A DNA stretch of 14,449 nt from 1-14-0-10-45-29 sp964532715 (GTDB lineage: Archaea > Micrarchaeota > Micrarchaeia > Anstonellales > Anstonellaceae): contig CAZHIX010000032.1 of assembly GCA_964532715.1 (NCBI GenBank), positions 1-14,449 of the forward strand. Reading direction: 5' to 3'. The notes under the pieces are model-generated. The model saw only the letters and a program-made list of their open reading frames with translations, was not told the DNA's origin and made no database searches. Position 1 is the first letter of the stretch. Each line of letters starts with the position of its first letter. The position numbers were made by a program, and so were the translations under genes. Of this stretch, positions 1 to 4,984 are shown one piece after another.

Positions 1-205
1 CACTTTGAGTGGGCGGTTGATGTACAGGTGTCATCTCAACCACCGGCTTTGTGCCTGTGGCGCACTCATGCGTGCTTGAAAGCACTTTGTGAGTGGCAAT
101 CCATTTGCTCAAATGAGCACAAGACCCAGCCATTTATGGCTGGGTGCTCTTCGGCAAATCTGATTTTGAAGTATCAGATTACTCAAGGATTTACTCAATT
201 TCCTT
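1..205 (+). rRNA. 3' end of 23S rRNA (partial)
   Basis: This is the last ~200 nt of a large-subunit rRNA; the gene runs off the left edge, starting just after where the sarcin-ricin loop should be. Recognised by colinear similarity to the E. coli 23S 3' region: GAGTGGGCG (7-15) against GAGTGGACG, GTGCTTGAAAGCAC (72-85) against GTGCTGAAAGCATC, and TTGCTCAAATGAGCAC (105-120) against the GAGATGAGTTCTC region. A perfect 8-bp hairpin (ACCCAGCC/GGCTGGGT, 124-145) sits where the next 23S helix lies, and ACTCAATTTCC (193-203) matches the ACTAATGAACC terminus. The exact 3' end is uncertain by about 10 nt. No 5S rRNA or tRNA follows before the next gene. Confidence 0.8.
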
Positions 206-217
206 AGAATTCTATCA

Positions 218-232
218 GTGGTTTTTGTTTTA
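218..232 (+). terminator. T-rich terminator after 23S rRNA
   Basis: A TTTTTGTTTT tract lies about 17 nt beyond the inferred rRNA 3' end. Archaeal transcription commonly ends at such T-tracts without needing a hairpin. Inferred from composition and position only. Confidence 0.4.
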
Positions 233-278
233 ATCTGTTTATTTATGGTATTTTTATTACTTTTGTGTAGGTTATAAG

Positions 279-287
279 TTTAAATTA
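279..287 (+). promoter_or_regulatory. TATA box of the acetyltransferase gene
   Basis: TTTAAATTA is centred about 29 nt before the ATG at 312, so transcription would start at or next to the start codon and give a leaderless mRNA. No Shine-Dalgarno sequence is visible before that ATG, which agrees. Confidence 0.5.
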
Positions 288-311
288 TAGTTATGTGTCC
301 AAATACTATTA

Positions 312-944
312 ATGAATTTTATCAATACTATAGATTTTTTACCACAAAAAATCTTCACAAAACACGGTGGATCATTAAAGACTCACTTTTTCAAAAAGCG
401 TAAGCTTGGTCAAGTCTTATATGATGGAAAAACTTCTGATGGAAGACCTCTTCAAATAAGGCGCTTTTGCAATATCCGAGATGATCCAAAAGATCTATTT
501 GATTTACATAAGCGTGCATTTTCAAATCTTGCAGGTTTTGAATTTCAAGCAAATAATCAAAACTGGGGTAGTGATCTTCTTGACCCTATGAATAACTATA
601 TGCATAATCGTCACGATTTATTTGTTGCCTATGTTCAAGGCAAGCTTGTCGGAATAGGTGCGTTTATCGAATCTGATTTTTTATGTACTGAACTTTTGAG
701 ATTGCGTGTTGATCCAGAATTTTCAAACAACGGTATAGGGTTAAAATTAAAACAAGTTAGAGAATATGTCGCTAAATACCAATACGGTTTTCAATATGCT
801 CTTACTGAAACATCTGAGCATCAGAAATCATCTATTCATCTGGCAGAAAAAATGGGCTACAAATTAATGCTTCAAGTTCAAGAAAACTGGTATGCTTCAA
901 GTGATAAGGTTGTTGTGTCATATTATCATTTGAAAAAACTCTGA
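312..944 (+). CDS. GNAT-family N-acetyltransferase
   Basis: 210 aa. The C-terminal ~165 residues look like a Gcn5-related acyl-CoA-dependent acetyltransferase. A central strand ends in LRVDPEF, followed by the acetyl-CoA pyrophosphate-binding turn NNGIGL (139-144, the family's Q/RxxGxG/A), then a helix (about 145-155). The IHLAEKMGYKL stretch (175-185) is the usual late GNAT motif in which a helix leads into a 'GF/GY' strand. Residues 1-45 are a basic N-terminal extension with no recognised domain. The substrate cannot be predicted. The ATG is supported by a TATA box at leaderless distance. The gene stands alone between the 23S end and a convergent flavodoxin gene. Family assignment is good; function beyond acetyl transfer is unknown. 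Confidence 0.8.
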   Translation: MNFINTIDFLPQKIFTKHGGSLKTHFFKKRKLGQVLYDGKTSDGRPLQIRRFCNIRDDPKDLFDLHKRAFSNLAGFEFQANNQNWGSDLLDPMNNYMHNRHDLFVAYVQGKLVGIGAFIESDFLCTELLRLRVDPEFSNNGIGLKLKQVREYVAKYQYGFQYALTETSEHQKSSIHLAEKMGYKLMLQVQENWYASSDKVVVSYYHLKKL

Positions 945-979
945 TTGTTTTCAGATACCTCTGTATCATTATATCTAAG

Positions 980-1000
980 AGTATTTTTTTGATACTTTTT
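980..1000 (+). terminator. Poly-T-loop hairpin terminator
   Basis: AGTAT (980-984) pairs with ATACT (992-996) around a loop that is almost all T, and more T follows to 1000. It lies 36 nt after the acetyltransferase stop in the convergent intergenic region 945-1091, where nothing else is evident. Confidence 0.5.
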
Positions 1001-1091
1001 ACGTATTATCAAACGTTTTCTAATACTAATTAAGAGACGTTTTGAGTATTATTATCCAATATCACACCATATCATGTAATGTTTCATCGTG

Positions 1092-1610
1092 TTATCTTGC
1101 ACACTGCAAAATTGGTTCAATTGCTTTTTTATCAACATAGTCAAATCCTTCAAGTTCCTTTAGTGCGACCAAATCCTTCTCATCTTTTGTTTTGTTATAT
1201 TTTTGTTTTGCACTCATTTTAGGTGCTAACATTAGAATGCTATCAATAAAATTGAGTTTTCCAAGTCTTCCACGAAGATGAAAATATTTTATTTTTTCTG
1301 CAATGTTTTGAGGTATATTTGTTTCAAATATTTGTTTTGCCTCATGACTATCTGCAAAGCTAGAAGAAACTGAGAATACTACGATTTTTTTGTCTTGTAT
1401 TTTGTCAAAATTCTTTATGATAATATCCATATCTAAAATTTTTCCAACATAAACACACGCGCCAAATATGATCGTACTATATTTTTGCATATTTTCTACA
1501 TTTACTTGTTTCACTTCACAAATTTCACATTTAAGTTCATCTGCAATCCATTGTGCATACTGTTTTGTGCTTCCATACTTTGATTTGTATATTACTATTT
1601 TATCAGACAT
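1092..1610 (-). CDS. Flavodoxin-domain protein (Flavodoxin_5-like)
   Basis: 172 aa, a single flavodoxin-like domain. The FMN phosphate-binding loop is at the N-terminus: after a first beta-strand (KIVIYKS) comes SKYGSTKQYA (10-19), the T/SxxGSTxxxA pattern of flavodoxins. Later features (IIFGACVYVGKI, 47-58; VVFSVSSSFADS, 76-87; FHLRGRLGKLNF, 110-121) resemble the HemG/Flavodoxin_5 group, which binds FMN and reduces small molecules or partner proteins. Predicted soluble, with no signal peptide. The start is fixed by GAGGT seven nt upstream. It is transcribed alone, convergent with the acetyltransferase gene. The physiological partner is unknown; the ferredoxin at 2053-2334 is on the same strand but is separated by a tRNA and its own control sequences. 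Confidence 0.8.
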   Translation of the reverse strand: MSDKIVIYKSKYGSTKQYAQWIADELKCEICEVKQVNVENMQKYSTIIFGACVYVGKILDMDIIIKNFDKIQDKKIVVFSVSSSFADSHEAKQIFETNIPQNIAEKIKYFHLRGRLGKLNFIDSILMLAPKMSAKQKYNKTKDEKDLVALKELEGFDYVDKKAIEPILQCAR

Positions 1611-1617
1611 ATTTCTT

Positions 1618-1667
1618 ACCTCGTACCATAATTAAATTCATATTCGCATTCTTATAATTCTTATAAT
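1618..1667 (-). promoter_or_regulatory. RBS and TATA elements of the flavodoxin gene
   Basis: On the minus strand GAGGT (1622-1618) lies seven nt before the ATG. Two ATTATAAG copies (1667-1660 and 1658-1651) lie further upstream; the nearer one would place the transcript start around 1625-1630. TATA assignment is by composition and spacing. Confidence 0.45.
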
Positions 1668-1819
1668 GCATATAACTATCTAATTTAAACTAATTTGATA
1701 TACGTGCAGGTTTTATCGCACCTGTTATTGCAGTCTGATTCAAGTAGGTAAAATGTTGTGTCTTAGTTACGGTATAATACGTATTCATAACAAACGCTAA
1801 AATACTGAATTAGAAATCC
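1668..1819. other. Gene-free stretch
   Basis: Between the flavodoxin promoter and the tRNA-Ser terminator I see no convincing reading frame or RNA gene. The only structure is a weak 5-bp inverted repeat (CAGGT 1707-1711 / ACCTG 1720-1724) with a competing GTGC/GCAC pairing; it has no T-tract and no assigned role. Confidence 0.5.
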
Positions 1820-1837
1820 AGAGTACAAAAAAACTCT
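1820..1837 (-). terminator. Terminator downstream of tRNA-Ser and its tail repeat
   Basis: Minus-strand AGAGT (1837-1833) pairs with ACTCT (1824-1820) around a loop rich in T. It lies about 20 nt past the end of the tRNA-Ser tail unit, so the tRNA-Ser transcript probably includes the unit and stops here. It has the same design as the hairpin at 980-1000. Confidence 0.5.
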
Positions 1838-1856
1838 TTAAATTGTGAACTTGAAA

Positions 1857-1917
1857 CGCCGGCGACAGGATCCTCAACTTGTTGGGGAGTCTGCCGACAA
1901 GTGAGGCGATAGCCGAA
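1857..1917 (-). repeat. tRNA-Ser tail unit (61 nt, contains copy of tRNA 3' end)
   Basis: This follows the discriminator base of tRNA-Ser directly and ends (1869-1857) with CCTGTCGCCGGCG, a 12/13 copy of tRNA-Ser nucleotides 61-73 (T-stem 3' strand, acceptor 3' strand, discriminator). Within the unit CGGCAG can pair with CTGTCG of the copied end (6 bp, one G-U), enclosing TCC/GGA and CAA/TTG pairs closed by a CAAG loop; this resembles a T-arm lengthened by an inner hairpin. A competing ACTTGT/ACAAGT pairing of 10-11 bp with one bulge also exists. No second anticodon or D-arm is present, so it is not a tRNA. It shares its plan with the tRNA-Ala array at 3081-3386. Function unknown. Confidence 0.7.
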
Positions 1918-2000
1918 CGCCGGCGGCAGGATTTGAACCTGCAATCCCGTAAGGGACCAGTTTTCAAGACTGGCGCACTACCAGGTTATGCGACACCGGC
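1918..2000 (-). tRNA. tRNA-Ser (anticodon UGA)
   Basis: 83 nt. The acceptor stem GCCGGTG/CGCCGGC has 7 bp with one G-U, and the discriminator is G, usual for serine. The anticodon arm is CCAGT-CTTGAAA-ACTGG, giving anticodon TGA for UCA codons. A type II variable arm (TCCC-TTAC-GGGA) and a T-arm (GCAGG-TTCAAAT-CCTGC) are present. No intron, and CCA is not encoded. It lies 52 nt after the ferredoxin stop and is followed immediately by a 61-nt unit repeating its 3' end. Confidence 0.96.
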
Positions 2001-2012
2001 AAAAGTAGTATA

Positions 2013-2045
2013 ATCTATTTTGATAAAATAAGAATAAAAATAAAT
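2013..2045 (-). promoter_or_regulatory. TATA box of tRNA-Ser within the ferredoxin terminator tract
   Basis: On the minus strand CTTATTTTATC (2032-2022) is centred 27 nt before the tRNA 5' end, the expected archaeal TATA position for a tRNA transcript starting at or near nucleotide 1. The same T-rich stretch immediately follows the ferredoxin stop and could end that transcript. Confidence 0.5.
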
Positions 2046-2052
2046 GTGCACG

Positions 2053-2334
2053 CTATTGCACAGTTTCTATCTCAACATCTCCATTAACTATCAACTGACA
2101 AGCAAGTCTTTGATTTGGTTTTGCCCCAAATGCTTCAAGTGTGGATGCTTCGTTTTCAGTTTTTGGATTTAAGTTTTCCATTCCTTTTACTATATTTACA
2201 AGACAAGTCAAGCATACTCCTTCTTTACATGAAAAATTAATACTTGCACCGTTCTGTTCTGCAACATCAGAAAGCTTTGTACCTGCTGGGACTTCAACAC
2301 TAATATTGTCATTTTTGAAAGTAACTTTTGGCAT
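2053..2334 (-). CDS. 2Fe-2S ferredoxin (plant-type fold)
   Basis: 93 aa, a complete small electron carrier. The four cluster-binding cysteines are C36, C41, C44 and C79, the C-x4-C-x2-C ... C pattern of plant/adrenodoxin-type [2Fe-2S] ferredoxins. FSCKEGVCLTC (34-44) and RLACQ (76-80) match the family's cluster loop and fourth ligand. The N-terminal VTFKNDNISVEVPAG forms the expected beta-hairpin. No transit or signal peptide. The start has an excellent Shine-Dalgarno sequence, GAGGTGA, six nt upstream. It follows the dph6 homologue by 74 nt on the same strand and may be co-transcribed with it, although TTTTAAAA at 2367-2374 could be its own TATA box. Redox partners are not shown by context. 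Confidence 0.92.
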   Translation of the reverse strand: MPKVTFKNDNISVEVPAGTKLSDVAEQNGASINFSCKEGVCLTCLVNIVKGMENLNPKTENEASTLEAFGAKPNQRLACQLIVNGDVEIETVQ

Positions 2335-2340
2335 TTTAAA

Positions 2341-2374
2341 TCACCTCATAACTACACGTGTTTTCATTTTAAAA
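2341..2374 (-). promoter_or_regulatory. Strong RBS and possible TATA box of the ferredoxin gene
   Basis: GAGGTGA (2347-2341) matches the archaeal anti-Shine-Dalgarno sequence over seven bases and sits six nt before the ATG, the strongest ribosome-binding site in the window. TTTTAAAA (2374-2367) lies about 27 nt further upstream and could be a TATA box giving a short leader. Confidence 0.55.
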
Positions 2375-2408
2375 GAGTTGGGGTTTGAACTACAGTTTTT
2401 ATCTGTAT

Positions 2409-3056
2409 TTACTTATCTACAAGATGCGCTTGTTCTATTATTGCTTTTCCACATATATTCTCCCACTGTATATTCCACTTATCTATTTCAATTCTTTTTT
2501 TGAAAAATGATGCATTCGTGACAAACGTTTCTCCTTCTCCTCCTTCCAAAAAAACGTTTATTGGTGGATTTAGTTTAAGTAAATCGTCTACGTGTTGGGG
2601 TAAATATCTTTTTGCAAGCCATTCTTTTTCAAGACCTTGTGCGCTAACTGCTACAAAATAAACCTCCATTATTTCAAGCATGTGTTTTAGAAAATGCGAG
2701 TCTTTGTGCCAAATGGGAGAGAATGCTTCTATTCCAAGGTCATTTGCTATTTTGTCAATTCTTGATTTTTGATAAACAGATGCAACTGCACCTGTCACCA
2801 AACCCTCACAATCGGTGTCTATTAATGCATTTTTCAAATCCTCAAGTTCAGTTTCATGTGTCGTTTTAAATGTTTTTATTGGCAGTTGTGAGGCTTTAGC
2901 TTGCATCTCACACCATTTTATGTTCGGGTGGTGGAACATCATCGAATCTTCTTGAGGTTGCATATTTACTAAGACCACATCATGTCCCTGTTCAAGCGCC
3001 CACAAAACTGCATAATTAGAGTCTTTTCCTCCAGAATATAGTGTTGCGATTTTCAT
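2409..3056 (-). CDS. dph6: Diphthine--ammonia ligase homologue (Dph6, PP-loop ATPase)
   Basis: 215 aa, the usual length of archaeal Dph6/MJ0570-type proteins. It should use ATP to amidate diphthine on elongation factor 2, the last step of diphthamide synthesis. The N-terminus is an adenine-nucleotide alpha-hydrolase fold with the PP-loop SGGKDS (8-13). GAVASVYQKSRID (89-101) is the conserved middle motif, and EGGEGETFVT (171-180) is the C-terminal hallmark of the family. Cytosolic. The ATG has only a weak upstream purine stretch (AAGAGAATG). The first tRNA-Ala tail unit ends about 25 nt upstream, and I see no clear TATA box between it and the start, so the gene may be transcribed by read-through from tRNA-Ala. 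The ferredoxin gene follows. Confidence 0.85.
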   Translation of the reverse strand: MKIATLYSGGKDSNYAVLWALEQGHDVVLVNMQPQEDSMMFHHPNIKWCEMQAKASQLPIKTFKTTHETELEDLKNALIDTDCEGLVTGAVASVYQKSRIDKIANDLGIEAFSPIWHKDSHFLKHMLEIMEVYFVAVSAQGLEKEWLAKRYLPQHVDDLLKLNPPINVFLEGGEGETFVTNASFFKKRIEIDKWNIQWENICGKAIIEQAHLVDK

Positions 3057-3080
3057 TAAATCATTCTCTTATTCTACAAA

Positions 3081-3386
3081 ATCTACTAATGAACACAGTG
3101 GGTGACGCCGATACTTCGTATCGTCAACCCCCTGCTTCACTCATTCTACTAATGGACACAGGGGGTAATGCCACACCTTTGGTGTGTCGACCCCCTGCTT
3201 CACTCATTCTACTAATGGACACAGGGGGTAATGCCACACCTTTGNNNNNNNNNNNNNNNNNNNNNNNNNNNNNNNNNNNNNNNNNNNNNNNNNNNNNNNN
3301 NNNNNNNNNNNNNNNNNNNNNNNNNNNNNNNNNNNNNNNNNNNNCACCTTTGGTGTGTCGACCCCCTGCTTCACTCATTCTACTAA
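3081..3386 (-). repeat. tRNA-Ala tail array: 63-bp units containing the tRNA 3' end
   Basis: Head-to-tail 63-bp units follow tRNA-Ala on its transcribed strand. In plus coordinates unit A is 3081-3143 (divergent), unit B is 3144-3206, unit C starts at 3207 and runs into the N gap, and a partial unit (3345-3377) joins the tRNA. B, C and the gap-flanking part are identical where visible. Each unit contains tRNA-Ala nucleotides 61-73: plus-strand TGGACACAGGGGG at 3153-3165 and 3216-3228, and an 11/13 copy at 3090-3102. An 8-bp stem (3159-3166 with 3190-3197 in B) includes the T-stem strand. Its loop holds a second hairpin, 6 bp with a 3-nt loop. Relative to the true T-loop, the unit looks like a T-arm with a hairpin inserted. 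There is no protein-coding or CRISPR character. Confidence 0.88.
3245..3344. other. Assembly gap of 100 N inside the repeat array
   Basis: Exactly 100 N, typical of a placeholder of unknown length. Identical repeat sequence on both sides suggests assembly broke because of the repeats. The unit starts at 3207 and 3378 are 171 bp apart, not a multiple of 63, so the stated length is unlikely to be real and the copy number is unknown. Confidence 0.85.
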
Positions 3387-3458
3387 TGGACACAGGGGGA
3401 ATCGAACCCCCAGTCTCTGCCTTGCGAAGGCAGCGTCTTACCGTTCGACTATGTGCCC
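3387..3458 (-). tRNA. tRNA-Ala (anticodon CGC)
   Basis: 72 nt. The acceptor GGGCACA/TGTGTCC has 7 bp including the G3-U70 wobble pair that marks alanine tRNAs, with discriminator A. The anticodon arm CTGCC-TTCGCAA-GGCAG gives anticodon CGC for GCG codons. The D-stem is GTC/GAC and the T-arm is GGGGG-TTCGATT-CCCCC. No intron and no encoded CCA. It is embedded in copies of its own parts: a 5'-half-like sequence upstream (3459-3560) and the 3'-end array downstream (3081-3386). Confidence 0.96.
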
Positions 3459-3560
3459 ATGTTGACGCTTTTAAAGGCAGCGTCTCCCTCGGTTCGCGTT
3501 AGCGAACCGGGGGTGCGACATCCCGAAGGGATGGCGACATACCGTTTGAACTATGTGTCC
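3459..3560 (-). pseudogene. tRNA-Ala-like 5' fragment and hairpins upstream of tRNA-Ala
   Basis: On the minus strand it opens with GGACACATAG (3560-3551), matching tRNA-Ala GGGCACATAG with A for G at position 3. The D-arm-like part continues to about 3534 with roughly 80% identity. Next is a perfect hairpin CATCCC/GGGATG with a 3-nt loop (3519-3533), then a 12-position hairpin (3486-3513, one mismatch on the RNA strand). A 12-bp copy (3474-3485) of the tRNA's D-stem/anticodon-stem segment (3427-3438) follows. The anticodon arm is too short for a tRNA, the D-stem does not pair normally and no 3' half follows, so this is not a working tRNA. Its first seven bases pair perfectly with the TGTGTCC of each array unit. 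It is either a decayed duplicate or a structured leader. Confidence 0.6.
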
Positions 3561-3575
3561 AAAATTAAACTAATG

Positions 3576-3585
3576 CAAATAAAAC
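3576..3585 (-). promoter_or_regulatory. Possible TATA box upstream of the tRNA-Ala district
   Basis: GTTTTATTTG (3585-3576) is centred about 20 nt before the tRNA-like fragment. No better TATA box lies at the right distance from tRNA-Ala itself, so the upstream fragment is probably part of the primary transcript. Confidence 0.35.
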
Positions 3586-3704
3586 ACATCTATTAATTCA
3601 AATCAAGAATTTAAAAACAAATTGCAAGAACGTGGCGTCTGGTCAATTACTCTGATTTAGATGTCCAATTTAAATATGTATTGCAAGTTAACAAAAACGC
3701 TATA

Positions 3705-3744
3705 TTACTTAACTTAGGTTAAGTAAAATGGCAGATTACTTAAC
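3705..3744. repeat. 9-bp perfect inverted repeat plus third copy
   Basis: TTACTTAAC (3705-3713) and GTTAAGTAA (3718-3726) form a perfect inverted repeat around TTAG, and a third direct copy, TTACTTAAC, is at 3736-3744. It lies in the gene-free stretch 3561-3817 between the end of ftsZ and the tRNA-Ala promoter region. It could be a regulator-binding site or a hairpin; nothing shows which. The rest of that stretch is AT-rich with no convincing gene. Confidence 0.6.
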
Positions 3745-3784
3745 TTGTAATACTGTTGTTATTACTAAAGATATATAATAACAA

Positions 3785-3817
3785 TATTAAATAAAAATAG
3801 AAAAAATAAAAAGAAAA
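3785..3817 (-). terminator. T-tract terminator of the downstream ftsZ
   Basis: Directly after the stop codon the minus strand reads a series of T runs (TTTTCTTTTTATTTTTTC, continuing), the typical archaeal intrinsic termination signal. Confidence 0.65.
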
Positions 3818-4906
3818 TTAAATGCAAGTTATATTCTCTAATGTGGATAATTCCCTGCGCTTTTGTTGCTCTGCTTGTTTTGATGCCATGATTCTTGATA
3901 TATGCTCAGATTGCAATCCAGTAACTATCGCAGTTGCGCATATCATGTTGTCTGATTTGTTTGCCATCAATCTTGCACCAACTTTCACATTTGCGTTGCA
4001 ATCAAATTTATCAGTGATACGTTCACCTGTTTCAATCACTTCACCAAGTGTGAGTCCACTTCCACCTTCTATGTGTAATAATGCGCCTTTTGCACCTTCA
4101 TACGACACATCAAGTAATGGGTGATCGAGTGTGTTTCTTGCAATTTTTTCAACTCTGTCTGGGCCTGAGGCTTCTCCCATGGAAATAAGTGAAATTCCAC
4201 CATTTTCCATTATTGATTTTACATCTGCATAATCAATATTCATTAACGATGGCTCCATTATAGTGTCTGTTATGCCTCTAACTGCTTTTGCTGTAATCGC
4301 ATCTGCAAGATTAAATGCGTCATTAATTGGGATATTTGGGGCATACGATACTAATCTATTGTTATCTATTACTACTACTGTGTCTGATTCCTTTGCAAGT
4401 CTTTCTAGCCCCCATTCTGCCTTTTTTAGTCTTGCGCGTTCAAGTGAAAATGGGGTTGTTACTATTGAGACAACTATTGCTCCTTGTTCTTTTGCAATTT
4501 GTGCAACAGTTGGCGCAGCACCGGTTCCTGTTCCTCCTCCTAAACCTGCTGCTAAAAATACAAGTTCGTTCTCCCCGATAATCTCCTTTAGATCTGCTCT
4601 TGATGCTTGAACACATTTTTCAGCAATCTCTGGAAATCCTCCCGCACCAAGTCCGTTTGTTATATTTTTTCCAATAAGAACTTTTTTCTGAGCCTGTATG
4701 CTTCTCAAATGTAAACTATCCGTGTTTACTGCAATCGTTCGTGCAGATTTCACGCCTTGCTTTTCTATGCGGTTTATAGTATTGCACCCTCCACCACCAA
4801 CACCTATTATGCTGATGCGGATTTTGTCATTAGAAATCTCATCCATCGGTGTCTTTGCAATTGCAGAAGACCCCGTCCTTGCTTGCGCAATCATATCCTC
4901 AAACAT
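3818..4906 (-). CDS. ftsZ: Cell-division GTPase FtsZ (FtsZ2-like, divergent copy)
   Basis: 362 aa, a full-length tubulin-superfamily GTPase that polymerises at the division site. The N-terminal nucleotide loop is IGVGGGGCNTINR (34-46). The tubulin signature GGGTGTG is at 123-129, TTPFSLERAR at 150-159, and the T7 catalytic loop NIDYAD has N223, D225 and D228 in place, so GTP hydrolysis should be intact. The PSLMNIDYAD and DNNRLVSYAPNIPINDAF stretches resemble archaeal FtsZ2 rather than FtsZ1. The usual archaeal WGAR motif near the C-terminal domain reads VGAR (309-312), and the tail is basic with a Q/K/R-rich stretch, unlike its neighbour. The first ATG has only a GGT-type RBS. M5, preceded by GAGG, is a possible alternative start. 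Confidence 0.95.
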   Translation of the reverse strand: MFEDMIAQARTGSSAIAKTPMDEISNDKIRISIIGVGGGGCNTINRIEKQGVKSARTIAVNTDSLHLRSIQAQKKVLIGKNITNGLGAGGFPEIAEKCVQASRADLKEIIGENELVFLAAGLGGGTGTGAAPTVAQIAKEQGAIVVSIVTTPFSLERARLKKAEWGLERLAKESDTVVVIDNNRLVSYAPNIPINDAFNLADAITAKAVRGITDTIMEPSLMNIDYADVKSIMENGGISLISMGEASGPDRVEKIARNTLDHPLLDVSYEGAKGALLHIEGGSGLTLGEVIETGERITDKFDCNANVKVGARLMANKSDNMICATAIVTGLQSEHISRIMASKQAEQQKRRELSTLENITCI

Positions 4907-4984
4907 CGTACCTATCCCCCCAACTATGGCTACAAACGCATCTTGGTCGCTTTTCTTGCGTTTCTGCTCTGTATAAAGAGCGAA

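Noticed and set aside
1704..1724. Hairpin as a terminator or riboswitch
   Set aside because: The stem is only 5 bp with an alternative pairing, no T-tract follows, and it is not placed to control a neighbouring gene.
1857..1930. Integration (att) site of a mobile element in tRNA-Ser
   Set aside because: The tRNA 3' end is duplicated only 61 bp away with no integrase or cargo between the copies. The same pattern at tRNA-Ala is tandem, which integration does not explain.
2141..2503. Plus-strand ORF opposite ferredoxin and dph6, and similar ORFs opposite ftsZ, lctP and rfcS
   Set aside because: They are mirror frames of well-supported genes with low-complexity translations and no family resemblance.
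3081..3386. CRISPR array
   Set aside because: The 63-bp units are directly contiguous with no variable spacers, contain part of the adjacent tRNA, and no cas gene is nearby.
3041..3502. Open reading frames on both strands crossing the repeat array and the N gap
   Set aside because: They exist only because a 63-bp unit (21 codons) keeps a frame open. They run through tRNA-Ala or its repeats and the unknown bases.
3459..3560. A second functional tRNA
   Set aside because: The 5' acceptor and D-like regions are present, but the D-stem does not pair, the anticodon arm is a 6-bp stem with a 3-nt loop, and no T-arm or acceptor 3' strand follows.
3586..3657. Short protein-like open frame (about 22 codons, ending at a TAG near 3659)
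   Set aside because: No start codon, no RBS, and too short to recognise. It may be a chance frame or a remnant.
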